Shown here: piece by piece, positions 1 through 12,344 of the stretch
Layout of the letters: the number at the start of each line of letters is the position of its first letter
How positions within the stretch are numbered: position 1 is the stretch's first letter
Source: Taudactylus pleione
Lineage: Eukaryota; Chordata; Amphibia; Anura; Myobatrachidae
Assembly: GCA_031769625.1 (NCBI GenBank)
Contig: JAUIMM010000737.1
Coordinates: 2,036,501 to 2,100,500 of the forward strand
Length of the DNA: 64,000 bases
Reading direction: 5' to 3'
The notes under the pieces: generated by a model
What the model saw: the letters and a program-made list of their open reading frames with translations, nothing else
The model's database searches: none
Told to the model about the DNA's origin: nothing
Made by a program: the position numbers and the translations under genes

Positions 1-123
1 GTGTGTATAAGGTGTATAGAATGAGCTGCAGGCTGTGTGTATAAGGTGTATAGAATGACCAGCAGGATGTGTGTGTATAAGGTGTATAGAATGAGCTGCA
101 GGCTGTGTGTATAAGGTGTATAG

Positions 124-850
124 AATGAGCTGCAGACTATGTGTGTGTATAGAATGAGCTGCAGGCTGTGTGTATACGGTGTATAGAATGAGCTGCAGGC
201 TGTGTGTGTGTATAAGGTGTATAGAATGAGCTGCAGGCTGTGTGTGTATAAGGTGTATAGAATGAGCTGCAGGCTGTGTGTGTATAAGGTGTATAGAATG
301 AGCTGCAGGCTGTGTGTGTGTATAAGGTATATAGAATGACCTGCAGGCTGTGTGTATAAGGTGTATAGAATGAGCTGCAGGCTGTGTGTATATAAGGTGT
401 ATAGAATGACCTGCAGGCTGTGTGTATATAAGGTGTATAGAATGACCTGCAGGCTGTGTGTGTATAAGGTGTATAGAATGAGCTGCAGGCTGTGTGTGTG
501 TATAAGGTGTATAGAATGACCTGCAGGCTGTGTGTATAAGGTGTATAGAATGAGCTGCAGGCTGTGTGTATAAGGTGTATAGAATGACCTGCAGGCTGTG
601 TGTATAAGGTGTATAGAATGACCTGCAGGCTGTGTGTATAAGGTGTATAGAATGAGCTGCAGGCTGTGTGTGTATAAGGTGTATAGAATGACCTGCAGGC
701 TGTGTGTGTATAAGGTGTATAGAATGAGCTGCAGGCTGTGTGTATAAGGTGTATAGAATGACCTGCAGGCTATGTATGTGTATAAGGTGTATAGAATGAG
801 CTGCAGGCTGTGTGTGTATAAGGTGTGTATAATGTCCTGCAGGCTGTGTG
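124..850 (+). repeat. Higher-order block of array A, copy 1
   Basis: This block is recognised by private variants in fixed order: a shortened unit with CTATGTGTGTGTATAG, then TATACGGTG at 173, AAGGTATATAGAATG near 327, CTATGTATGTGTATAAGG near 770 and GTGTGTATAATGTCC near 826. The same order recurs at about 3301 and 5641, so units were duplicated in blocks and not singly. Confidence 0.8.
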
Positions 851-3300
851 TATAAGGTGTATAGAATGACCTGTAGGCTGTGTGTATAAGGTGTATAGAA
901 TGAGCTGCAGGCTGTGTGTATAAGGTGTGTATAATGTCCTGCAGGCTGTGTGTATAAGGTGTATAGAATGACCTGCAGGCTGTGTATATAAGGTGTATAG
1001 AATGAGCTGCAGGCTGTGTGTATAAGGTGTATAGAATGAGCTGCAGGCTGTGTGTATAAGGTGTATAGAATGACCTGCAGGCTATGTATGTGTATAAGGT
1101 GTATAGAATGAGCTGCAGGCTGTGTGTGTATAAGGTGTGTATAATGTCCTGCAGGCTGTGTGTATAAGGTGTATAGAATGACCTGCAGGCTGTGTGTATA
1201 AGGTGTATAGAATGACCTGCAGGCTGTGTGTATAAGGTGTATAGAATGAGCTGCACACTGTGTGTATAAGGTGTATAGAATGACCTGCAGGCTGTGTGTG
1301 TATAAGGTGTATAGAATGACCTGCAGGCTGTGTGTATAAAGTGTATAGAATGAGTTGCAGGCTGTGTGTGTATAAAGTGTATAGAATGAGCTGCAGGCTG
1401 TGTGTATAAGGTGTATAGAATGAGCTGCAGGCTGTGTGTGTATAAGGTGTATAGAATGACCTGCAGGCTGTGTGTATGTAAGGTGTATAGAATGAGCTAC
1501 AGGCTGTATGTATAAGGTGTATAGAATGAGCTGCAGGCTGTGTGTATAAGGTGTATAGAATGACCTGCAGGCTGTGTGTGTATAAAGTGTATAGAATGAG
1601 CTGCAGGCTGTGTGTGTATAAGGTGTATAGAATGACCTGCAGGCTGCGTGTATAAGGTGTATAGAATGAGCTGCAGGCTGTGTGTGTATAAGGTGTATAG
1701 AATGACCTGCAGGCTGCGTGTATAAGGTGTATAGAATGCGCTGCAGGCTGTGTGTGTATAAGGTGTATAGAATGCGCTGCAGGCTGTGTGTATAAGGTGT
1801 ATAGAATGAGCTGCAGGCTGTGTGTATAAGGTGTATAGAATGACCTGCAGGCTGTGTGTATAAGGTGTATAGAATGACCTGCAGGCTGTGTGTATAAGGT
1901 GTATAGAATGAGCTGCAGGCTGCGTGTGTATAAGGTGTATAGAATGACCTGCAGGCTGCGTGTATAAAGTGTATAGAATGAGCTGCAGGCTGCGTGTATT
2001 AGGTGTATAGAATGACCTGCAGGCTGCGTGTATAAAGTGTATAGAATGAGCTGCAGGCTGTGAGTATAAGGTGTATAGAATGACCTGCAGGCTGTGTGTG
2101 TATAAGGTGTATAAAATGACCTGCAGGCTGTGTATATAAGGTGTATATAATGACCTGCAGGCTGTGTGTATAAGGTATATAGAATGAGCTGCAGGCTGTG
2201 TGTGTGTGTGTGTGTGTATAAGGTGTATAGAATGAGCTGCAGGCTGTGTGTATAAGGTGTATAGAATGACCTGCAGGCTGTGAGTGTGTGTATAAGGTGT
2301 ATAGAATGACCTGCAGGCTGTGTGTGTATAAGGTGTATAGAATGAGCTGCAGGCTGTGTGTGTATAAGGTGTATAGAATGAGCTGCAGGCTGTGTGTATA
2401 AGGTGTATAGAATGAGCTGCAGGCTGTGTGTGTATAAAGTGTATAGAATGAGCTGCAGGCTGTGTGTGTGTATAAGGTGTATAGAATGAGCTGCAGGCTG
2501 TGTGTATAAGGTGTATAGAATGAGCTGCAGGCTGTGTGTGTATAAGGTGTATAGAATGAGCTGCAGGCTGTGTGTGTATATGGTGTATAGAATTACCTGC
2601 AGGCTGTGTGTATAAGGTGTATAGAATGAGCTGCAGGCTGTGTGTGTATAAGGTTTATAGAATGAGCTGCAGGCTGTGTGTGTATAAGGTGTATAGAATG
2701 AGCTGCAGGCTGTGTGTGTATAAGGTGTATAGAATGAGCTGCAGGCTGTGTGTATAAGGTGTATAGAATGAGCTGCAGGCTGTGTGTGTATAAGGTGTAT
2801 AGAATGAGCTGCAGGCTTTGTGTATAAGGTGTATAGAATGAGCTGCAGCCTGTGTGTATATAAGTTGTATAGAATGACCTGCAGGCTGTGTGTGTATAAG
2901 GTGTATAGAATGAGCTGCAGGCTTTGTGTATAAGGTGTATAGAATGAGCTGCAGGCTGTGTGTGTATAAGGTGTATAGAATGAGCTGCAGCCTGTGTGTA
3001 TATAAGGTGTATAGAATGACCTGCAGGCTGTGTGTGTATAAGGTGTATAGAATGAGCTGCAGGCTGTGTGTGTGTGTATAAGGTGTATAGAATGAGCTGC
3101 AGGCTGTGTGTGTATAAGGTGTATAGAATGAGCTGCAGGCTGTGTGTGTATAAGGTGTATAGAATGAGCTGCAGGCTGTGTGTGTATAAGGTGTATAGAA
3201 TGATCTGCAGGCTGTGTGTATAAGGTGTATAGAATGACCTGCAGGCTGTGTGTGTATAAGGTGTATAGAATGAGCTGCAGGCTGTGTGTATAAGGTGTAT

Positions 3301-3990
3301 AGAATGAGCTGCAGGCTATGTGTGTGTATAGAATGAGCTGCAGGCTGTGTGTATACGGTGTATAGAATGAGCTGCAGGCTGTGTGTGTATAAGGTGTATA
3401 GAATGAGCTGCAGGCTGTGTGTGTATAAGGTGTATAGAATGAGCTGCAGGCTGTGTGTGTGTATAAGGTATATAGAATGACCTGCAGGCTGTGTGTATAA
3501 GGTGTATAGAATGAGCTGCAGGCTGTGTGTATATAAGGTGTATAGAATGACCTGCAGGCTGTGTGTATATAAGGTGTATAGAATGACCTGCAGGCTGTGT
3601 GTGTATAAGGTGTATAGAATGAGCTGCAGGCTGTTTGTGTGTATAAGGTGTATAGAATGACCTGCAGGCTGTGTGTATATGGTGTATAGAATGAGCTGCA
3701 GGCTGTGTGTATAAGGTGTATAGAATGACCTGCAGGCTGTGTGTATAAGGTGTATAGAATGACCTGCAGGCTGTGTGTATAAGGTGTATAGAATGAGCTG
3801 CAGGCTGTGTGTGTATAAGGTGTATAGAATGACCTGCAGGCTGTGCGTGTATAAGGTGTATAGAATGAGCTGCAGGCTGTGTGTATAAGGTGTATAGAAT
3901 GACCTGCAGGCTATGTATGTGTATAAGGTGTATAGAATGAGCTGCAGGTTGTGTGTGTATAAGGTGTGTATAATGTCCTGCAGGCTGTGT
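3301..3990 (+). repeat. Higher-order block of array A, copy 2
   Basis: Second occurrence of the private-variant series (TATACGGTG at 3352, CTATGTATGTG at about 3912, TATAATGTCC at about 3969). It is about one unit shorter than the other two copies: 560 bp between the first two markers instead of about 598. Confidence 0.8.
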
Positions 3991-5640
3991 GTATAAGGTG
4001 TATAGAATGACCTGCAGGCTGTGTGTATAAGGTGTATAGAATGAGCTGCAGGCTGTTATGTATAAGGTGTATAGAATGAGCTGCAAGCTGTGTGTATAAG
4101 GTGTATAGAATGAGCTGCAGGCTGTGTGTATAAGGTGTATAGAATGACCTGCAGGCTGTGTGTGTATATAAGGTGTATAGAATGAGTTGCAGGCTGTGTG
4201 TGTATATAAGGTGTATAGAATGAGCTGCAGGCTGTGTGTATATGGTGTATAGAATGAGCTGCAGGCTGTGTGTGTATAAGGTGTATAGAATGAGCTGCAG
4301 GCTGTGTGTGTATAAGGTGTATAGAATGACCTGCAGGCTGTGTGTATTTAAGGTGTATAGAATGAGCTGCAGGCTGTGTGTATAAGGTGTATAGAATGAG
4401 CTGCAGGCTGTGTGTATAAGGTGTATAGAATGACCTGCAGGCTGTGTGTGTATAAGGTGTATAGAATGCGCTGCAGGCTGTGTGTATAAGGTGTATAGAA
4501 TGAGCTGCAGGCTGTGTGTATAAGGTGTATAGAATGACCTGCAGGCTGTGTGTGTATAAGGTGTATAGAATGACCTGCAGGCTGTGTGTATAAGGTGTAT
4601 AGAATGAGCTGCAGGCTGTGTGTATAAGGTGTATAGAATGACCTGCAGGCTGTGTGTGTATAAGGTGTATAGAATGACCTGCAGGCTGTGTGTATAAGGT
4701 GTATATAATGAGCTGCAGGCTGTGTGTGTATAAGGTGTATATAATGACCTGCAGGCTGCGTGTATAAAGTGTATAGAATGAGCTGCAGGCTGCGTGTGTA
4801 AGGTGTATAGAATGACCTGCAGGCTGCGTGTTTAAAGTGTATAGAATGAGCTGCAGGCTGTGAGTATAAGGTGTATAGAATGACCTGCAGGCTGTGTGTG
4901 TATAAGGTGTATAAAATGACCTGCAGGCTGTGTATATAAGGTGTATATAATGACCTGCAGGCTGTGTGTATAAGGTATATTGAATGAGCTGCAGGCTGTG
5001 TGTGTGTGTGTATAAGGTGTATAGAATGAGCTGCAGGCAGTGTGTATAAGGTGTATAGAATGACCTGCAGGCTGTGTGTGTGTATAAGGTGTATAGAATG
5101 ACCTGCAGGCTGTGTGTGTATAAGGTGTATAGAATGAGCTGCAGGCTGTGTGTATAAGGTGTATAGAATGAGCTGCAGGCTGTGTGTATAAGGTGTATAG
5201 AATGAGCTGCAGGCTGTGTGTATAAGGTGTATAGAATGAGCTGCAGGCTGTGTGTGTATAAAGTTTATAGAATGAGCTGCAGGCTGTGTGTGTATAAGGT
5301 GTATAGAATGAGCTGCAGGCTGTGTGTGTGTGTGTATAAGGTGTATAGAATGAGCTGCAGGCTGTGTGTGTATAAGGTGTATAGAATGAGCTGCAGGCTG
5401 TGTGTGTATAAGGTGTATAGAATGAGCTGCAGGCTGTGTGTGTATAAGGTGTATAGAATGAGCTGCAGGCTGTGTGTGTGTGTATAAGGTGTATATAATG
5501 ACCAGCAGGATGTGTGTGTATAAGGTGTATAGAATGAGCTGCAGGCTGTGTGTGTATAAGGTGTATAGAATGAGCTGCAGGCTGTGTGTATAAGGTGTAT
5601 ATAATGAGTTGCAGGCTGTGTGTATAAGGTGTATAGAATG

Positions 5641-6360
5641 AGCTGCAGGCTATGTGTGTGTATAGAATGAGCTGCAGGCTGTGTGTATACGGTGTATAGA
5701 ATGAGCTGCAGGCTGTGTGTGTGTATAAGGTGTATAGAATGAGCTGCAGGCTGTGTGTGTATAAGGCGTATAGAATGAGCTGCAGGCTGTGTGTGTATAA
5801 GGTGTATAGAATGAGCTGCAGGCTTTGTGTGTGTATAAGGTATATAGAATGACCTGCAGGCTGTGTGTATAAGGTGTATAGAATGAGCTGCAGGCTGTGT
5901 GTATATAAGGTGTATAGAATGACCTGCAGGCTGTGTGTATATAAGGTGTATAGAATGACCTGCAGGCTGTGTGTGTATAAGGTGTATAGAATGAGCTGCA
6001 GGCTGTGTGTGTGTATAAGGTGTATAGAATGACCTGCAGGCTGTGTGTATAAGGTGTATAGAATGAGCTGCAGGCTGTGTGTATAAGGTGTATAGAATGA
6101 CCTGCAGGCTGTGTGTATAAGGTGTATAGAATGACCTGCAGGCTGTGTGTATAAGGTGTATAGAATGAGCTGCAGGCTGTGTGTGTATAAGGTGTATAGA
6201 ATGACCTGCAGGCTGTGTGTGTATAAGGTGTATAGAATGAGCTGCAGGCTGTGTGTATAAGGTGTATAGAATGACCTGCAGGCTATGTATGTGTATAAGG
6301 TGTATAGAATGAGCTGCAGGCTGTGTGTGTATAAGGTGTGTATAATGTCCTGCAGGCTGT
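5641..6360 (+). repeat. Higher-order block of array A, copy 3
   Basis: Third occurrence of the private-variant series (TATACGGTG at 5686, CTATGTATGTG at about 6284, TATAATGTCC at about 6341). Marker spacing matches copy 1 to within a base or two, which points to recent block duplication inside the array. Confidence 0.8.
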
Positions 6361-9300
6361 GTGTATAAGGTGTATAGAATGACCTGCAGGCTGTGTGTAT
6401 AAGGTGTATAGAATAAGCTGCAGGCTGTGTGTATAAGGTGTATAGAATGAGCTGCAGGCTGTGTGTATAAGGTGTATAGAATGACCTGCAGGCTGTGTGT
6501 GTATAAGGTGTATAGAATGACATGCAGGCTGTGTGTATAAGGTGTATAGAATGAGTTGCAGGCTGTGTGTGTATATAAGGTTTATAGAATGAGCTGCAGG
6601 CTGTGTGTATATGGTGTATAGAATGAGCTGCAGGCTGTGTGTGTATAAGGTGTATAGAATGAGCTGCAGGCTGTGTGTGTATAAGGTGTATAGAATGACC
6701 TGCAGGCTGTGTGTATTTAAGGTGTATAGAATGAGCTGCAGGCTGTGTGTATAAGGTGTATAGAATGAGCTGCAGGCTGTGTGTATAAGGTGTATAGAAT
6801 GACCTGCAGGCTGTGTGTGTATAAAGTGTATAGAATGAGCTGCAGGCTGTGTGTGTATAAGGTGTATAGAATGACCTGCAGGCTGCGTGTATAAGGTGTA
6901 TAGAATGAGCTGCAGGCTGTGTGTGTATAAGGTGTATAGAATGCGCTGCAGGCTGTGTGTATAAGGTGTATAGAATGAGCTGCAGGCTGTGTGTATAAGG
7001 TGTATAGAATGACCTGCAGGCTGTGTGTGTATAAGGTGTATAGAATGACCTGCAGGCTGTGTGTATAAGGTGTATATAATGAGCTGCAGGCTGTGTGTGT
7101 ATAAGGTGTATATAATTACCTGCAGGCTGTGTGTATAAGGTGTATAGAATGACCTGCAGGCTGTGTGTATAAGGTGTATAGAATGACCTGCAGGCTGTGT
7201 GTATAAGGTGTATAGAATGAGCTGCAGGCTGTGTGTGTATAAGGTGTATAGAATGAGCTGCAGGCTGTGTGTATAAGGTGTATAGAATGACCTGCAGGCT
7301 ATGTATGTGTATAAGGTGTATAGAATGAGCTGCAGGCTGTGTGTGTATAAGGTGTATAGAATGAGCTGCAGGCTGTGTGTATAAGGTGTATAGAATGAGC
7401 TGCAGGCTGTGTGTATAAGGTGTATAGAATGAGCTGCAGGCTGTGTGTGTATAAGGTGTATAGAATGACATGCAGGCTGTGTGTATAAGGTGTATAGAAT
7501 GAGTTGCAGGCTGTGTGTGTATATAAGGTTTATAGAATGAGCTGCAGGCTGTGTGTATATGGTGTATAGAATTACCTGCAGGCTGTGTGTATAAGGTGTA
7601 TAGAATGAGCTGCAGGCTGTGTGTGTATAAAGTGTATAGAATGAGCTGCAGGCTGTGTGTGTGTATAAGGTGTATAGAATGAGCTGCAGGCTGTGTGTGT
7701 ATAAGGTGTATAGAATGAGCTGCAGGCTGTGTGTGTATAAGGTGTATAGAATGAGCTGCTGGTTGTGTGTGTATAAGGTGTATAGAATTACCTGCAGGCT
7801 GTGTGTATAAGGTGTATATAATGAGCTGCAGGCTGTGTGTATAAGGTGTATAGAATTACCTGCAGGCTGTGTGTATAAGGTGTATAGAATGAGCTGCAGG
7901 CTGTGTGTGTATAAGGTGTATTTAATAACCTGCAGGCTGTGTGTGTATAAGGTGTATAGAATGAGCTGCAGGCTGTGTGTGTGTATAAGGTGTATAGAAT
8001 GAGCTGCAGGCTGTGTGTATAAGGTGTATAGAATGAGCTGCAGGCTGTGTGTGTATAAGGTGTATAGAATGAGCTGCAGGTTTTGTGTATAAGGTGTATA
8101 GAATGAGCTGCAGCCTGTGTGTATATAAGGTGTATAGAATGAGCTGCAGGCTGTGTGTGTGTGTATAAGGTGTATAGAATGAGCTGCAGGCTGTGTGTGT
8201 ATAAGGTGTATAGAATGAGCTGCAGGCTGTGTGTGCATAAGGTGTATAGAATGAGCTGCAGGCTGTGTGTGTATAAGGTGTATAGAATGAGCTGCAGGCT
8301 GTGTGTGTATAAGGTGTATAGAATGAGCTGCAGGCTGTGTGTGTATAAGGTGTATAGAATGACCTGCAGGCTGTGTGTATAAGGTGTATAGAATGACCTG
8401 CAGGCTGTGTGTGTATAAGGTGTATAGAATGACCTGCAGCCTGTGTGTGTATAAGGTGTATAAAATGAGCTGCAGGCTGTGTGTGTATAAGGTGTATATA
8501 ATGAGCTGCAGGCTGTGTGTGTATAAGGTGTATAGAATGAGCTGCAGGCTGTGTGTATAAGGTGTATAGAATGAGCTGCAGGCTGTGTGTGTGTATAAGG
8601 TGTATAGAATGACCTACAGGCTGTGTGTATAAGGTGTATAGAATGAGCTGCAGGCTGTGTGTGTGTATAAGGTGTATAGAATGACCTACAGGCTGTGTGT
8701 GTATAAGATGTATAGAATGACCTGCAGGCTGTGTATATAAGGTGTATATAATGACCTGCAGGCTGTGTGTATAAGGTGTATATAATGACCTGCAGGCTGT
8801 GTGTATAAGGTGTATAGAATGACCTGCAGGCTGTGTGTATAAGGTGTATAGAATGTCCTGCAGGCTGTGTGTATAAGGTGTATAGAATGACCTGCAGGCT
8901 GTGTGTGTGTGTGTATAAGGTGTATAGAATGACCTGCAGGCTGTGTGTATAAGGTGTATAGAATGAGCTGCAGGCTGTGTGTATATATAAGGTTTATAGA
9001 ATGAGCTGCAGGCTGTGTGTGTATAAGGTGTATAGAATGAGCTGCAGGCTGTGTGTGTGTATAAGGTGTATAGAATGACCTGCAGGCTGTGTGTGTTTAA
9101 GGTGTATAGAATGACCTGCAGGCTGTGTGTGTATAAGGTGTATAGAATGACCTGCAGGATGTGTGTGTATAAGGTGTATAGAATGACCTGCAGGATGTGT
9201 GTATAAGGTGTATATAATGAGTTGCAGGCTGTGTGTATAAGGTGTATATAGTGAGCTGCAGGCTGTGTGTATAAGGTGTATATAATGACCTGCAGGCTGT

Positions 9301-11303
9301 GTGTATAAGGTGTATATAATGAGCTGTAAGCTGTGTGTGTATAAGGTGTATAGAATGATCTGCAGGCTGTGTGTGTGTATAAGATGTATATAATGACCTG
9401 CAGGCTGTGTGTATAAGGTGTATATAATGACCTGCAGGCTGTGTGTATAAGGTGTATAGAATGAGCTGCAGGCTGTGTGTGTATAAGGTGTATAGAATGA
9501 CCTGCAGGCTGTGTGTATAAGGTGTATATACTGAGCTGCAGGCTGTGTGTGTATATGGTGTGTATAATGTCCTGCAGGCTGTGTGTGTATTAGGTGTATA
9601 TAATGACCTGCAGGCTGTGTGTATAAGGTGTATATAATGACCTGCAGGCTGTGTGGTTGTAAGGTGTATATAATGACCTGCAGGCAGTGTGTATAAGGTG
9701 TATATAATGACCTGCAGGCTGTGTGTGTATAAGGTGTATATAATGACCTGCAGGCTGTGTATATATAAGGTGTTTAGAATGACCTGCAGGCTGTGTGTGT
9801 ATAAGGTGTATATAATAACCTGCAGGCTGTGTGTATAAGGTATATATAATGACCTGCAGGCTGTGTGTATATAAGGTGTATATAATGATCTGCAGGCTGT
9901 GTGTGTATAAGGTATGTATAATGTCCTGCAGGCTGTGTGTATAATGTGTATATAATGACCTGCAGGCTGTGTATATAAGGTGTATATAATGACCTGCAGG
10001 CTGTGTGTATAAGGTGTATATAATGAGCTGCAGGCTGTGTGTGTGTATAAGGTATATATAATGACCTGCGGGCTGTGTGTATATAAGGTGTATATAATGA
10101 CCTGCGGGCTGTGTGTATATGGTGTATATAATGAGCTGCAGGCTGTGTGTGTATTAGGTGTATATAATGACCTGCAGGCTGTGTGTATAAGGTGTATAGA
10201 ATGACCTGCAGGCTGTGTGTGTATAAGGTGTATAGAATGAGCTGCAGGCTGTGTGTATAAGGTGTATAGAATGACCTGCAGGCTGTGTGTGTATAAGGTG
10301 TATAGAATGAGCTGCAGGCTGTGTGTATAAGGTGTATAAAATGACCTGCAGGCTGTGTGTATAAGGTGTATAGAATGAGCTGCAGGCTGTGTGTGTATAA
10401 GGTGTATATAATGAGCTGCAGGCTGTGTGTGTATAAGGTGTATATAATGAGCTGCAGGCTGTGTGTGTATAAGGTGTATAGAATGACCTGCAGGCTGTGT
10501 GTGTAAGGTGTATAGAATGAGCTGCAGGCTGTGTGTGTGTGTATAAGGTGTATAGAATGACCTGCAGGCTGTGTGTGTGTATAAGGTGTATAGAATGACC
10601 TGCAGGCTGTGTGTGTATATAAGGTGTATAGAATGACCTGCAGGCTGTGTGTGTATAAGGTGTATACAATGACCTGCAGGCTGTGTGTATATGGTGTATA
10701 TAATGACCTGCAGGCTGTGTGTATAAGGTGTATATAATGACCAGCAGGCTGTGTGTGTGTATAAGGTGTATAGAATGACCTGCAGGCTGTGTGTGTATAA
10801 GATGTATAGAATGAGCTGCAGGCTGTGTGTGTATAAGGTGTATACAATGACCTGCAGGCTGTGTGTATATGGTGTATATAATGACCTGCAGGCTGTGTGT
10901 ATAAGGTGTATATAATGACCAGCAGGCTGTGTGTGTGTATAAGGTGTATAGAATGACCTGCAGGCTGTGTGTGTATAAGATGTATATAATGAGCTGCAGG
11001 CTGTGTGTGTATAAGGTGTATATAATGACCTGCAGGCTGTGTGTATAAGGTGTATATAATGACCTGCAGGCTGTGTGTGTATAAGGTGTATATAATGACC
11101 TGCAGGCTGTGTGTGTATAAGGTGTATATAATGACCTGCAGGCTGTGTGTATAAGGTGTTGATAATGAGCTGCAGGCTGTGTGTGTATAAGGTGTATATA
11201 ATGACCTGCAGGCTGTGTGTATAAGGTGTATATAATGACCTGCAGGCTGTGTGTATAAGGTGTATATAATGACCTGCAGGCTGTGTGTATAAGGTGTATA
11301 TGA

Positions 11304-11499
11304 TACATGAATGCTTTCTGTGTGTATATTTGGGTCCCATTCCCACGATATCTTATTATGGTATGCAAATATTCCAATATCCAAAATACCCCTGGTCCCA
11401 TGGAGTTTGGATATGGGAGACTGACCCGGTATAGCGCAGAATATTCTGTTGCACTTTACAATTGGAAACAACATTAATAGAACATGATACCTCCCAACT
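11304..11499. other. Unique spacer between array A and a G-rich element
   Basis: About 200 bp of low-copy sequence. I see no gene, RNA or recognisable repeat here beyond a short TG-rich tail of array A. Confidence 0.5.
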
Positions 11500-11893
11500 G
11501 TTCCGCATCCAACGCCCGGCATACCGAACGAAGGTAAGCCGGGCGGCGGGCGCGGACAGCCACGCGCGGGGGGGAGGGTTAGGTTAGGGGCTCCTGGGGG
11601 GAACTTAGGGTTAGGCATCACCCCGGGAAGGTTAGGGTTAGGCTAGGGAAAGGAGAGGCTAGGGTTAGGCACCCCTCCCAGGAGGGTTAGGTTTCGGTTA
11701 CGCGGAGGGTGAGGTTAGGTTTAGGCCCTTACGGGGGGATTAGGGTTAGGCACTAGGGGGGGAGGATAGGGTTAGGCACCCCTAAAGCTGGGTTAGGGTT
11801 AGAGGGGGAAGGTTAGGGATAGGTAGTTACTTACCTTGTCGGGATCTTCACTGCTGCCGGTCTTCCGGCGTCGGGATTTGTACCGATCCCGCC
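11500..11893 (+). mobile_element. G-rich TTAGGG-like TIR element, copy 1
   Basis: A block with GGTAAG near its left side (11533) and CTTACC near its right side (11830) encloses about 290 bp of runs such as GGGTTAGGGTTAGGC, GGGGGGAGGTTAGG and CCCGGGAAGGTTAGG. The same arrangement, including CGAAGGTAAG on the left and ACTTACCTTGTC on the right, recurs at 17620-18070. A related G-rich core lies at 42395-42765. The interior resembles degenerate telomere repeat, but the shared flanks mark it as a dispersed non-autonomous element. No coding capacity is visible. Confidence 0.7.
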
Positions 11894-12344
11894 AGGGACA
11901 TAGCTCTCACTGGGGGGGGATTCAGTTGTTTCTGCGTGCACGATCGCGTCTTATCCCCCATCTACACTGATGGGACTATGTTCAATTTTGTTTCTTTGTT
12001 TGCTCATGCTGTGCCCAAATAGACCGGGTTTAGCAGCAAAACACATCTAAAGTACCGGTTAGCGTGCCCAAACCAGGACTTTCCGCCATTTTCTGCTCGC
12101 CAGCTCAGGAGGCCGCCAGCAGAGATCATGCAATCGTGCCCGTCGGCAGGAACAATGGAATACTGCTGCCGGTGGCAAAAATAATTGAATTTCTCCCACT
12201 GTCTCCAGACTCCAATGTCAGCATTGGAAGGATGGAAATATTCTCTACATATCAAAGCCTGATCATAAAACGCCATCATCTCCGACAACTTGCAGAAAAG
12301 ACTTTCTGTGATCTTTCGGCGAATGTCGTTTCATGTTCTATTTT
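11894..12344. other. Low-copy spacer before array B
   Basis: About 450 bp of mixed composition. Open frames of 94 codons on both strands (12004-12288 and 12064-12348) overlap each other, show no motif I recognise, and the plus-strand one runs into array B. I treat the stretch as non-coding. Part of it may be the old flank of a mobile element. Confidence 0.5.

Larger units (their letters stand above)
1..11303 (+). repeat. Minisatellite array A, 34-38 bp unit (PstI-site containing)
   Basis: Uninterrupted tandem array of about 318 units that enters from the left edge of the window. The basic unit is 34 bp and reads roughly TGTGTATAAGGTGTATAG followed by AATGAGCTGCAGGC. Length varies in 2-bp steps (34, 36, 38, 40) because of a variable TG run; one unit near 2200 carries a long TG stretch. 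Two linked variant sites dominate: AGCTGC versus ACCTGC, and TATAGAATG versus TATATAATG. CTGCAG (PstI) is present in most units. The last 2.5 kb is enriched in the TATATAATG form. The array fades out at about 11300 into a short TGTGTGTATAT remnant at 11320-11330. No transcription signal or protein function is supported. Confidence 0.97.

Noticed and set aside
4832..7471. 879-codon minus-strand frame over array A
   Set aside because: It is a translation of the tandem repeat; all three minus frames are open because the unit lacks stop codons. There is no promoter, domain or start context.
9774..11621. 615-codon minus-strand frame with a non-repeat N-terminal part
   Set aside because: The first 90 or so codons come from the G-rich element and spacer (proline-rich from G tracts) and the rest is array A. 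There is no independent sign of coding.
11540..11830. Interstitial telomere (TTAGGG) array
   Set aside because: TTAGGG runs are short and mixed with GGC, GGGGGGA and CCCC pieces. The same flanks recur at 17620, so it is a dispersed element.
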